Shown: positions 11,319 through 22,015 of the stretch, in pieces
Numbering within the stretch: the first letter of the stretch is position 1
Layout of the letters: each line of letters opens with the position of its first letter
Source of the DNA: Branchiostoma floridae
Taxonomy: Eukaryota > Chordata > Leptocardii > Amphioxiformes > Branchiostomatidae
Assembly: GCF_000003815.2 (NCBI RefSeq)
Contig: NC_049985.1
Span: 18,678,215 to 18,742,214 of the forward strand
Direction: 5' to 3'
Length of the DNA stretch: 64,000 nucleotides
Notes under the pieces: generated by a model
Databases searched by the model: none
What the model saw: only the letters and a program-made list of their open reading frames with translations
Told to the model about the DNA's origin: nothing
Translations under genes and position numbers: made by a program

Positions 11319-12490
11319 GGTAAGTAAGGTGTGTTTCCTTTTATAACAGGCCAGGTAAGACGCCGTACAGGTAATTAAGGTGTGTTTCCTTTTATAGCAG
11401 ACCAGGTAAGACACCGTACAGGTGAGTAAGGTGTGTTTCCTTGACTACAGACTAGGTAAGACACCGTACAGGTGAGCAACGTGTATTTCCTTTGATTACA
11501 GACCAGGTAAGACACCGTACAGGTGAGTAACGTGTATTTCCTTTGATNNNNNNNNNNNNNNNNNNNNNNNNNNNNNNNNNNNNNNNNNNNNNNNNNNNNN
11601 NNNNNNNNNNNNNNNNNNNNNNNNNNNNNNNNNNNNNNNNNNNNNNNTGAGTAAGGCGTCTTTCCTTTGCCCATGGACCAGATAGGGCATTATACAGGTA
11701 GGTAAGGTGCTTTACTCACCGGTTTAATACCTATCTGGCCTATAGGCAAAGGAAAGTTGCTTTACTCGCCTGTATAATACCCTGTCTGGTCTATAGGCAA
11801 AGTAAAGACATCTTTTTTACCAGTATAATGGCCTATCTGGTCTATAGGCAAAGGGAAGACACCTTACTCACCTGTTTAATGGCCTATCTGGTCTATAGGC
11901 AAAGGAAAGACACCTTATCCACCTGTATAATGGCCTATCTGGTATATAGACAAGGGAAAGACACCTTACTTACCTGTATAATGCCCCATCTGGTATATAG
12001 GCGAAGGAAAGACACCTAACTTACCTGTATAATACCCTATCTGGTCTACAGGCAAAGGAAAGTTGCTTTACTCACCTGCATAATACCCTATCTTGTCTAT
12101 AGGCAAAGGAAAGACGCCTTACTCACCTGTATAATGGCCTATATGGTATATAGGCAAAGGAAAGACGCCTTACTCACCTGTGTAATACCCTATCTGGTCT
12201 ATAGACAAAGGAAACACACCTTACTCACCTGTGCGGTGTTTTACCTGGTCTGTAATGAAAGGAAATACACGTTACTCACCTGTATGGTGTCTTACCTGGT
12301 CTGTAATCAAAGGAAATACACGTTACTCACCTGTACGGTGTCTTACCTAGTCTGTAGTCAAGGAAACACACCTTACTCACCTGTACGGTGTCTTACCTGG
12401 TCTGCTATAAAAGGAAACACACCTTACTCACCTATACGGCGTCTTACCTGGCCTGTTATAAAAGGAAACACACCTTACTTACCTGTATTG
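11319..12490. repeat. 51-bp minisatellite, two head-to-head blocks
   Basis: The period is 51 bases, measured between successive units at 12231 and 12282. The left block (to about 11710) runs as CAGGTGAGTAAGG ... TTTCCTTTTATA-CAG ... CCAGGTAAGACACCGTA. The right block is its reverse complement. Because 51 is a multiple of three, long open frames with a 17-residue repeat arise by construction and are not evidence of a protein. Units in the middle are diverged (ATAATGGCCTATCTGGT), while outer units are homogeneous. Confidence 0.92.
11548..11647. other. Assembly gap (100 N)
   Basis: A run of exactly 100 undetermined bases inside the 51-bp minisatellite. The size is conventional, so the real distance is unknown. 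Confidence 0.99.
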
Positions 12491-12665
12491 TTGTCATTTA
12501 TTAAGAAGAGAAAAAAACAATTTGTTTGTAAATGTTAATAAAGGTACATTTTACAATTGAAATTTTCTACGTCATAACTAAATGTTATAAAACATTTCCT
12601 TTCTGTACTCAGAAGAGGAGCCCGCTTGTGCCATGTTCCAACATTCATCAGAGAGTCGAGTCAGC

Positions 12666-13166
12666 NNNNNNNNNNNNNNNNNNNNNNNNNNNNNNNNNNN
12701 NNNNNNNNNNNNNNNNNNNNNNNNNNNNNNNNNNNNNNNNNNNNNNNNNNNNNNNNNNNNNNNNNNNNNNNNNNNNNNNNNNNNNNNNNNNNNNNNNNNN
12801 NNNNNNNNNNNNNNNNNNNNNNNNNNNNNNNNNNNNNNNNNNNNNNNNNNNNNNNNNNNNNNNNNNNNNNNNNNNNNNNNNNNNNNNNNNNNNNNNNNNN
12901 NNNNNNNNNNNNNNNNNNNNNNNNNNNNNNNNNNNNNNNNNNNNNNNNNNNNNNNNNNNNNNNNNNNNNNNNNNNNNNNNNNNNNNNNNNNNNNNNNNNN
13001 NNNNNNNNNNNNNNNNNNNNNNNNNNNNNNNNNNNNNNNNNNNNNNNNNNNNNNNNNNNNNNNNNNNNNNNNNNNNNNNNNNNNNNNNNNNNNNNNNNNN
13101 NNNNNNNNNNNNNNNNNNNNNNNNNNNNNNNNNNNNNNNNNNNNNNNNNNNNNNNNNNNNNNNNNN
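12666..13166. other. Assembly gap (about 501 N)
   Basis: Undetermined bases between the end of the inverted repeat and a further block of the same 51-bp minisatellite. Confidence 0.99.
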
Positions 13167-13186
13167 AGAGGAGGCCGAAATACAAG

Positions 13187-13517
13187 TCAGGCTTTGTCTT
13201 ACCTGGTCTGTAATGAAAGGAAATACACGTTACTCACCTGTATGGTGTCTTACCTGGTCTGTAATCAAAGGAAATACACGTTACTCACATGCACGGTGTC
13301 ATACCTGGTCTGTTATAAAAAGAAACACACCTTACTTACCTGTATGGTGTCTTACCTGGCCTGTTATCAAAGGAAATACACGTTACTCACCTGTATGGTG
13401 TCTTACCTGGTCTGTAATCAGAGGAAATACACGTTACTCACCTGTACGGTGTCTTACCTAGTCTGGTATAAAAGGAAACACACCTTACTCACCTGTACGG
13501 TGTCTTACCTGGTCTGT
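13187..13517. repeat. 51-bp minisatellite, further block
   Basis: Six to seven further units of the 11319-12490 minisatellite, in the same orientation as its right block. They lie between two N gaps. Their homogeneity with units at 12231-12480 suggests that the gaps hide more of the same array. Confidence 0.9.
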
Positions 13518-13617
13518 NNNNNNNNNNNNNNNNNNNNNNNNNNNNNNNNNNNNNNNNNNNNNNNNNNNNNNNNNNNNNNNNNNNNNNNNNNNNNNNNNNN
13601 NNNNNNNNNNNNNNNNN
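13518..13617. other. Assembly gap (100 N)
   Basis: A run of 100 undetermined bases at the right edge of the 51-bp minisatellite. Confidence 0.99.
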
Positions 13618-14584
13618 AGCTAAATTCTTGATTTGTAAAGGGGTTTTTACGAAGTCTGCTCGGGAAAATATACTTTCCCCATTTTATTTCATCCGGAATG
13701 GTTTGATCTACTCACAGCTACTCTTTTCCATGTGTGTTTCGAAGTGTGATGTTTTTTTTTCTTTTTATCTACTAGTATTCATTTTTTGGTGCTCAAGGTT
13801 TGGCCCCTATTCGTACGCGAGAGACGTTTCTGGCCCAAACTCGCACCTTATTTTCTACTGATTAAAATGAGAAAAGTCGTGTAAAGTTAAGTTACTTACT
13901 TTCCTCAGGGCACAAGATGGGTGACATGGCAGGATTCGTATACCCTTTGCCACACACATGCACTGAAATGCCGCCATTTAGTAACCAGCGTCTGACCTCG
14001 ATTACGCTCATACAAGTGTGCCCCCTGGCGATTCTTTAGAACCTTGCAGGCAACTTTCCTTTCCATCGTGATCATAGGTTTTCGAACCAGTTCTAGCTTA
14101 CCTTCAGAAATGTTAACGCCCAATCTTGCTCAAATCAGTTCAAAATCAACAACATATTCAGAAAAAATTAAAAAAAAAAAGTTACAACAGGGGGGGGGGG
14201 AAGCAACGGTTAAACGTACACAATAGTGGTTGTGTCGCAATTTTCTTGAAACTGTTAGTGAAAAAAATTGTTGTAGAAACGACACTCTATCGCTGGACTA
14301 CCGATTTTGCGCTCTTGAATAGAGAAATAAAGGTGTGTTATTTAAAAATATTCTGTTTGCAGGGCACTTTTAAAACACAAAAAAAAGCAGAGCTACAGTA
14401 GCCATGTCAAGGCTAGCGTTATATGCCAAGGACACTGCCCCCCTCCCTCAACTACTGTCATGACGTCATTACTCGTCCATCGGGTGTAATTATGAAGTCA
14501 TTATTGGGACAACGCCTTCAGGAAACAACATTGTCACTGTTAATCTGAAAACATTTTGATCGTTTCCTTGTGATTTTAATCTTA
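13618..14584. promoter_or_regulatory. Upstream region of the CUB-protease gene; possible CRE
   Basis: There is no exon that I can support in this stretch. A perfect CRE-like palindrome TGACGTCA lies at about 14461-14468, some 140 bases before the proposed start codon, with a related TGAAGTCA nearby. A G-homopolymer run is at about 14191. No TATA box is evident at the expected distance. The regulatory reading is an inference from motif and position only. Confidence 0.25.
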
Positions 14585-14608
14585 ATGTACAGCAAACGCT
14601 TGCCCGAA

Positions 14609-17243
14609 ATGTACGCTCTTGTTGGTGTATTTTGTTTGACTCTATTCTATGGTGTCGCCATGAGTGCTGCGCCGGCGTTTAGCGACAGGGACACCAACTG
14701 TGGCGGTGTTTATAAGGGAGATTCCGGCATCGTCACGTCGCCAAAATGGCCTTCTCGGTACACAAAAAAACGCCGCTGTGTGTACGAGATCAACGTATTG
14801 CCTGGCAGGACCGTAAACCTCCAGTTCTCCTCCTTTCACTTGCAGGTGAGGTTTGTAGTAGTACGGTAAACCCACATGCCTGTGTAAAAGCGAAGGGCAC
14901 AACCCGCCGTACGTACAATTTGTCCGTACGTTTTTTGGGGAGGCCACGTCCGCCACGTATGTCTGAAAACGCGTCGCCCGTACCTGCACATAAGGGGGGC
15001 ATATCCTCAGCCCGATGGCACACAAAGTTTTGCCTGCACGTAAAGTTCGTGTCTGCGTGCTCCAACATCCGTCGGATTCCCTACGCATGTACGAGTTCGT
15101 ACGGAGGCGCTACTTACCACTTACGGATCCCAAAAGATTACCCACGTTTTGGCACGTAAACAGCGCGTATTTGCACGTACGGTGGGTTGTGCCCTTAGCT
15201 TTACCCCATTTCACGGTCAGGAGAAAATGATGCTGGTGTGTTTGCGGTGGTTTTAAGTCAGCCATACTATAGTGCCATAGGCACGTATTGCAACGTGGAA
15301 ACAACACCAATATCGCCTTCAAGGTAGCCAATCGGGAACCACTTACTAGAATAGTGACCCTGCAAGGGTGCTTCTGACGGACAGAACAGTCAACTTTTGT
15401 GAGTACTGCAGCAGGCGAGATGTCACAGATCTAACCGTATCTACCCTCTTAATTTCCAGTAGTTTTTTTGTCAAAACTGTCGGAGCATTAGAGAGAAAGC
15501 TGTACAATATATGGTACATAAATATAGCCCTAAGACTAGGAGTAAGCGGGGAGAAGACAGAACAATGATTTTGGAGGTTTCAAGGTCGCTGTAATAATGG
15601 ATTCGCTGCAAAAACCATGAACCAAAATAACATTTGCTTTCGCCAAGAAAGCCATGCTTTCAGTTGTGCCAGTGTAGAGCGGCTTTGCTGTGAGTGTCTA
15701 TGTACCAAGACGTAGGTCAACGTCATAACTCAGGAACCTGTCAACCGAATTTTAATCATATTTAGTATTCCATCGGTCTGTTTATGATTGTGTGCATGTT
15801 TGTTATAATTGCATAATTCCGGAAGCTGTGGATGATTTTGTATGATAATTCTTGGTAGATATGTAGACGGTTGGAAAAAGGACGGTTTAGTTAGGTAATG
15901 TGCGTCCTGGCGACTGGTTACGGTACTGCAGTGGAGCCAGGTACGCCAAGACCTCCACAACATGTAGGTGTTTTTTTTTTCAATCGCTCGTAAATTAATT
16001 CATACATTCAAACATACATCCATTCATAAATTCAAAACCTACATTTAGATGAGATAATTCAAAACCTACATTTACATAAGATAGCGGTCATTCAAAAAAC
16101 TGGATGGATTTTGAAGACGTTCAGACGTTTTAGCCTTCGTAGCAGGCTCTCTGGGGCCTTTTTTCCGCTCATAATACACTTTTGCTGGCGATGGCCATGG
16201 CACCAATCGAGGTATTGAACAAAATCTGTTGTTGAAAATGTATTCTTTCACTTATTTTACATCAGGCTCGTAAGAAGGGAAGGTGTCGGGACTGGCTGGA
16301 AGTGTATAACGGAGACATCCGTGTGGGCGGCCAGTTCTGCGCCAGAGAGATCGCCGCCTCCCGTGTCTTCAAATCACATGCCAACCGGATGACGGTTGTT
16401 TTCAAAAGTGACCGGAAACGCGGCTTCCCAGGGTTCAAGGGGACGTACAGCTCCGCCGGATGTGGAAGTCCCGTCGTACCCAGGGCACCGTGGACCAAGA
16501 ACAGCGGGAACAAGATCGTGGGTGGAAACGAGGCAGCACCGGGAAGCTACCCGTGGCAGGCCTCGCTCCGTCAGTACGGGTACAGCGGGGGCTTCCACGT
16601 TTGTGGCGGGGCCTTGTTGAGCAACAGGTGGGTCGTCACCGCCGCACACTGCATCGTCAACGGGCTACAGTGGGTTGTGCTCGGCGACCACGACCGACGC
16701 AAAAGCACAAAGGCGAAACAGACCGTCAAAATCCAGAGGGTTTTCAAACATCCCCAATACAACGACGATACGCTTGTAAACGACATCGCCCTGCTAAAGC
16801 TCCAGTCCGCCGTGTCTGTGCAACCGGTTTGTCTCCCCGATCCCGCCAAGGAGGACCCGGCCGGGACAGTCGTGGCCGTGACGGGATGGGGCACAGTCTC
16901 GGAGGGCGGGCACACGTCATCCGTCTTGCTACAAGCCAACATGCCGGTAGTAGACGACAGCTACTGCGTTGACGTGTACAACATCATTGCCGACGCCTTA
17001 TATGGCTTCGATAAGAAAATCGATCCGAAGATCATGATGTGTACCGGGTACCGCGAGGGAGGGGTGGACACGTGTCAGGGAGATAGCGGCGGGCCAGTGG
17101 TGGTGTTCCCGCCGAAAGGGCCGGCTTACCTAACGGGGGTTATCAGCTGGGGGTACGGCTGTGGTCGGGAGTTCATCCCAGGGGTGAACGTGAGAGTGTC
17201 CGCCTATGTGGACTGGATCCGAAATATCATAGACAGTAACTAG
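14609..17243 (+). CDS. Secreted CUB + trypsin-like serine protease (two exons)
   Basis: The exons are 14609-14845 and 16266-17243, joined in phase 0 (TTGCAG|GTGAGG ... ACATCAG|GCTCG), giving about 404 residues. I chose the ATG at 14609 because it opens directly into a signal peptide (residues 1-20, rich in Leu/Val/Phe) and has G at -3. An in-frame ATG at 14585 has a poorer context and would add 8 residues. Residues about 22-143 form a CUB domain with four cysteines and the LEVYNG motif, split by the intron. A linker cysteine (GCGSP) probably pairs with the Cys of QPVCLPD. Activation would cut K162|IVGG. The catalytic triad is His207 (AAHC), Asp252 (NDIALL) and Ser353 (GDSGGP). Asp347, six residues before the Ser, sets trypsin-like Arg/Lys specificity. 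The whole protease domain lies in one exon. No clear AATAAA follows closely. The physiological substrate cannot be read from sequence. Confidence 0.93.
14884..15204. mobile_element. MITE inside the CUB-protease intron
   Basis: Inverted termini of about 35 bases begin GTAAAAGCGAAGGGCACAAC on the left and end GGTTGTGCCCTTAGCTTTAC on the right. The inner arms are rich in CGTACG and ACGTA motifs. The element starts only about 40 bases after the splice donor of exon 1. It carries several short open frames on both strands, none of them resembling a transposase. Confidence 0.85.
15205..16265. other. Remainder of the CUB-protease intron
   Basis: AT-rich intronic sequence ending in the acceptor TTTTACATCAG. 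It includes a short duplicated phrase (AATTCAAAACCTACATTTA at about 16028 and 16057). No further exon is needed to complete the CUB domain and none is seen. Confidence 0.7.
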
Positions 17244-17789
17244 AAGAAGCCGTTAGTTTAGTAAATATGATTTCATTTCGTAAAATTATAAAGGTTAAGT
17301 TTTGGACATTTTCAAAGTATTTCTGATTTTACATGGCATGGTGATATTCTACCAATTGCCATTTTCTAAAACCTTTCCTCGCTGTTTTTGTGTTAAAGTC
17401 CTCTTTTTATTATTTTTCTAAGCGCATTTCTTCATAACATTTGATATGAATGCTCATTGGTCCTATCGAATGATAAAAGAAAAATGTTTCAGCATACTTA
17501 ACATCAGGACTAAACCAATGGTACCATAGTATGGCATTGGGCCGATTCTATAACTCCGCCTATCTTTGTCAAAACTAACATTGAAATGCAAAATAGTAAT
17601 ATATTGCAAATGTGAGCCTATAGGACGACATGCAACTACTCTCTCATTGGTAGAACAACTTATTGGAAGGCTATCATTGGTTGAAATTGTGATGGATAGT
17701 AAGGATCGATTTGTTGCGTCTTAGTATATGTGATTTCTGGTTGTCTTCGCGTCCAAGTGTTCATACAGTACCTTAATATTCAGAATTTC

Positions 17790-18125
17790 AACCATCGCCG
17801 AGCCATGGCTAGATTAAGAATCAGTGATCATCCCCTACAAATTGAAGTGGGAAGATACAACCAGACTCCTCCGAATAATAGACTCTGTACACTTTGTAAC
17901 TCCAACCGTATAGAGAATGAAGTCCATTTCATATTAGAGTGTTCTTTATACAATGACATGCGCAACTCTTTTATCAGTGCTCTGAATGTAGTAGATACAC
18001 GATGTATAGAGTTAACCAACGACAACCTGTTTGTACATATAATGACAACCACAGACAACTTTGTACAACACAAACTCTGTGAGTTCGTATACACATGTTT
18101 TAAGAAAAGGGAAGAGTCATGTTAA
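17790..18125 (+). pseudogene. C-terminal remnant of a LINE reverse-transcriptase ORF
   Basis: The frame encodes ARLRISDHPL, then a zinc-knuckle-like C-x2-C ... H-x4-C (LCTLC ... HFILEC), then a hydrophobic tail ending in TAA. This is the usual 3' end of CR1/jockey-type LINE ORF2 proteins. Everything upstream (the RT core and the endonuclease) is missing. A CAAATAAAG polyadenylation-like signal follows at about 18255, consistent with a 5'-truncated insertion. Confidence 0.7.
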
Positions 18126-18278
18126 CGTTAGATATAGTGATAGCTTAGTTGCAGATGTATTGTTTATTCAATTGTAATGCTACATGTAACAGTGCTTAGT
18201 CTTTAGTATCCCATCATGGGATTTGCTGCATTTAGCCCACATGGGCAGGAACATGCAAATAAAGATCATTCATAATAG

Positions 18279-18550
18279 GGAAAAGAAGCAAATCCAGGCA
18301 GTGTCAGATTCCGAGTGCGCATGTGCAGCGACAGGGAATGTGGGTAATATAGTAAAAACTCCCTTCCTTTTAAACATGGTGGGAAGTAACTGCTTTTTAA
18401 CAGTTATGGTCTCGACCATTGCCTCAATTTGTATAACAATATCCAGATGTGATGTTTCAGAGAACTTCAACTTTGACATATTACCCGTAACCCCTGTTGT
18501 TGCACATGCACACTCGGAACGTGCTAATAGAGAAAAAAGCAAAGCCAGTT
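18279..18550. mobile_element. MITE with long diverged inverted termini
   Basis: The left arm (ATTCCGAGTGCGCATGTGCA ... GGGTAATAT) is matched by the complementary right arm (ATATTACCCGTAACCCC ... GCACACTCGGAAC). The outer ends carry GAAAAGAAGCAAATCCAG and its diverged partner AAAAAGCAAAGCCAG. The arms are about 70 bases each. It directly follows the LINE 3' end at 18125. Confidence 0.75.
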
Positions 18551-18827
18551 AGTTTCAGAAGCACTATTGTTGTTACTGTGGTATAGCTATCATCTTAAGA
18601 ATTTGTGAATAAACATCTGTTTGGACGATGGTCCAGCTCAAGTACAAATTAAAGAAAACAACCAAATTTCATCATCTTTTTTTCTTAGGCGACCCTGTTT
18701 TTGGCGACGCCTCAAGGGCGAGCCTTATAGCACAGTTTGAGACCGTTTGACAAGAATTCACAAAATCTCGTGAATGTCAGGAATTTTTTTACAGGCATGT
18801 GTAGTTGCATCATCCCTTTAGAGGGGA
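18551..18827. other. No recognisable gene
   Basis: Short AT-rich spacer. I see nothing beyond an isolated GAATAAAC motif near 18607. Confidence 0.4.
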
Positions 18828-19235
18828 ATAACTCGAGAATGGGTTAGCGGATCTTCATGATATTTTGAGTATAGCTTCAGAATTGCCTAACATAAATAAT
18901 ACTAATTATCCGAATCAGGGGCTAATTTGCATAATTGATAAGGAAAGTTTATATAAAAACTTTGCATTTCATGCTAGAAGGCTTCAAAATATGACATATG
19001 TAACTGAAAAGAAGAAAAATATTTGGCTTAATGTTAAGAATATATCCGATCGACAACATTTGCCTAAATTCCACAGCAAATTCGTGCTCGTGCGCAATTG
19101 CACGATCCTTTCGAAAGGGAATAACTCGGGAAGGGGTTGAGGATCATCGTGATTTTGTAGATACCTTCGGAGATGCCTATCATGAATACGGGCTATTGAT
19201 GCAAACCAGGGGCTAATTTGCATAATTAATGGGCA
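18828..19235. repeat. Diverged tandem duplication with ATTTGCAT core
   Basis: Two units of about 280 bases each carry GGGAATAACTCG, then a TCAGGGGCTAATTTGCATAA-type phrase (CCAGGGGCTAATTTGCATAA in the second). Related phrases occur near 39845 (AGGCCCTCATTTGCATAA) and 41833 (AGGGCCTAATTTGCATAA), so this is a dispersed, old repeat family containing the octamer ATTTGCAT. Confidence 0.6.
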
Positions 19236-19815
19236 CAGTTTATTATAAAGCCACAGTATTTCATTACTACTAGGAGACTGAAACTTGATATATGGTAGTA
19301 GAAAAGAGAGAAATATCGATAGACATCAATTATGCAAATTGATACCTAATTAACCTAATTATAGAGAAATTGTTATTACTGTGTTAAATGACAAAAATTC
19401 CATTCTTGTGACATTTCATTTGGTAGTACGTTAAGTTTAACATGCGGACGTAAGAAATGCAAACTAGGGTCTCACTTACATGATTTATGAGAAAATGCTA
19501 CAATAGCTTTCTTTGCTAAGACTTTCATACTTTGAACACATTGTTATTCAGGTAGAGGAGATCAACTGACATCTTTATTTTGCTTTTTTTATATTGCTAC
19601 TCGTTATCCAGATTTTAACAAGAAAGATGCCGTCTTTTTGGTGCAAAACTTCAACAACCTTAAGTTTCCAGTCAAGTCGTTTCTATGTAGAACATTAGCT
19701 TTTGCCGAGAATAAAAATCCCTTTCTTGGCGTGTAAGTGTTCCTCTGACCCAGTATTTTGGTAAACTGTTTTATATTGAAAGGTCCTGCTGTAAGTTTCA
19801 CCTTAATCCGTTAAC
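19236..19815. other. No recognisable gene
   Basis: AT-rich sequence before the 44-bp satellite. I see nothing to annotate. Confidence 0.4.
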
Positions 19816-20310
19816 AATAATATAGGGGAAAGACGGCATTACTCTGAGTGCACCAATACAATGGTATAGGTGAAAGACGGCAGTAATCAGAGTGCATCAA
19901 TACAATGATATAGGTGAAAGACGGCAGTAATCAGAGTGCATCAATACAATGGTATAGGTGAAATACGGTAGTACTCGGAGTGCATCAATACAATGATATG
20001 GGTGAAAGACGACAGTACTCAGAGTGCATCAATACAATGATATAGGTGAAAGACGGCAGTAATCAGAGTGCATCAATACAATGATATAGGGGAAAGACGA
20101 CAGTAATCAGAGTGCATCAATACAATAATATAGGGGAAAGACGGCAGTAATCAGAGTGCATCAATTCAATGATATAGGTGAAAGACGGCAGTAATCAGAG
20201 TGCATCAATACAATGATATGGGTGAAAGACGACAGTAATCAGAGTGCATCAATACAATGATATAGGGGAAAGATGGCAGTAATCAGAGTGCATCAATACA
20301 ATGGTATAGG

Positions 20311-21238
20311 GCTCGTTCTCATTTAAATGTCGAAATGCTGTCGCCTGACTTTACGCCTTGATATGGAGCAAATTATGGACAACATCTCTGGTTCCTTCGT
20401 TTTTCCACAACTCCTGTAATGTTTTACAAAAGATGCACCACAACATTCGTATAGATTGATGGGTTAGAAGATTATTATAGCCACGGGTGGGATTTCACAC
20501 CCTCAAAAATGGCTGTCGCCTGAGAAGAAACGAAGAATTCAAATAGTAGCCAAAAATGTAACAATTCAGTTCCCATGATGATTGTCCGGCAGGTGAAACC
20601 AGCTGACCAGTCCCTCTATCCGATCACGTCAGATCGCCCCTGTCACTGATCTTGAAGGCTGTGTGAGGTGGTTTATGCCTGTCGCCAGATTCTGTAACAA
20701 ACGTTACCACCACTGGTACGATGGTTGCCACAGTTATATTACGCACGTATAAGACTAGAAATGGTCGTTTTTGTGACACTGTACAGTTTTTCTGGCTTTC
20801 TAAAGAAACAAGAAAGGGTTGTTGACTGTCATTTGTATCCCACCTTGCTTAACAAAATGTTTTACAGAAATGACTGTAACAAACGTTACCATTGTTCGAT
20901 GCTGTCTAAGCTTTCTATTTGACCCGGTGTAAAAAAAACTGCCCACTTTTCAAATGTCCCTAGGGACATCAACTTATACCTAAATGATGTAGTCAATAAG
21001 GTAAGTCCTTTCGAAGAAAACAGGGTAAAGTCTACTGTTGTAACAAACGTTACCGGTAACGTTTGTTACATCACCTGTAATGCATTACCAATGGGACCGA
21101 AAATAATAAGTTGCCATTTTTTGGCTAAGGTTAAAAGAGGAATTTTCCCACACAACCAAGTAGTTTTTAGTGAAAATAAAGCCGATTTATTTTTCGACCA
21201 AAAAAATGCCATTTTCGACATTTCAATGATAACGAGTG
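20311..21238. mobile_element. 928-bp non-autonomous TIR element in the satellite
   Basis: Imperfect inverted ends (GCTCGTTCTCATTTAAATGT and the complement of ACATTTCAATGATAACGAGT) bound the insertion. ATAGG occurs at both junctions (20306-20310 and 21239-21243) and is a plausible 5-bp TSD, because the satellite phase resumes there. No transposase frame exists. Internally the phrase GTAACAAACGTTACC recurs at about 20696, 20877 and 21040. At the last place it joins its own inverse as GTAACGTTTGTTAC to form a 30-base perfect palindrome. Confidence 0.8.
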
Positions 21239-21410
21239 ATAGGTGAAAGACGACAGTAATCAGAGTGCATCAATCCAATGATATAGGTGAAAGACGGCAG
21301 TACTCGGAGTGCATCAATACAATGATATGGGTGAAAGACGACAGTACTCAGAGTGCATCAATACAATGATATAGGTCAAAGACGGCAGTTCTCAGAAAGC
21401 ATCAATACAT

Positions 21411-21833
21411 ATAGAATACAACACGGTGTATTCCGTATCACCGGAGGTACCAGCCTGACCGCGGGTCGGATCGCACGACGGCCGAAGGCTGGAGGGTGAT
21501 CCGACCCGCGGTCGGGCTGGGACCGAGGTTGATGCGGAATACACCGTGTTGTGCTTTATTTATGTCATACCCACCTGAGAAAACCCTCGTTTTGATGCGA
21601 AATGCGCCAGAAGTTGAACAAATTTGTTGCCCTCGAAAAAACAGCGTTGTAACAGTAATGTTCCAACGTCCGTATCAGGTATTCGAACTTTCGATGGCGC
21701 CGTACTCGGCCCACTCGAAACAGTTCGATTTATTCGAATGGAGCTCGTGTGATAAGCCCGGGCCGTACGGAAAGTTATCAAACGGTCCGGAACACCCGTA
21801 TCGAACGTTTTCGCGTCACAGGTATGACATAAA
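21411..21833. mobile_element. Composite foldback insertion in the satellite
   Basis: The left part, 21416-21556, is a strong hairpin: ACAACACGGTGTATTCCG pairs with CGGAATACACCGTGTTGT, and CCGCGGGTCGGATC pairs with GATCCGACCCGCGG. A second inverted pair, TTTATGTCATACC at about 21560 and GGTATGACATAAAA at about 21821, encloses the remaining 270 bases. The satellite resumes at both edges. It is probably one element within or beside another. It is non-coding. Confidence 0.75.
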
Positions 21834-22015
21834 ATGATATAGGTGAAAGACGGCAGTTCTCAGAGTGCATCAATCCAATGATATAGGTGAAAGACGACAG
21901 TACTCGGAGTGCATCAATACAATGATATGGGTGAAAGACGGCAGTAATCAGAGTGCATCAATACAATGATATAGGGGAAAGACGGCAGTAATCAGCGTGC
22001 ATCAATACAATAATA

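Larger units (their letters stand above)
11161..12645. repeat. Large inverted repeat with minisatellite loop
   Basis: The unique arm at 11161-11318 (starting GTTGGAACATGGCACAAGCG) reappears in reverse complement at 12490-12645 (ending CTTGTGCCATGTTCCAAC) with only a few differences. Between the arms lies a 51-bp minisatellite that also changes orientation, at about 11710. The whole is therefore a quasi-palindrome of about 1.5 kb. It contains an N gap, so both a real inversion-duplication and an assembly join of two haplotypes are possible. Confidence 0.85.

Noticed and set aside
11375-13631. Open frames with 17-residue repeats across the 51-bp minisatellite and N gaps
   Set aside because: They have the same multiple-of-three artefact, and the frames run through undetermined bases. 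Several frames are open at once.
14570-14608. Upstream in-frame extension of the CUB-protease
   Set aside because: The first codon at 14570 is GTG, and the ATG at 14585 has a weak context. The signal peptide begins naturally at the ATG at 14609.
14642-15088. 148-codon minus-strand frame opposite the CUB exon
   Set aside because: It overlaps the antisense of exon 1 and the intronic MITE. The plus-strand protein explains the sequence.
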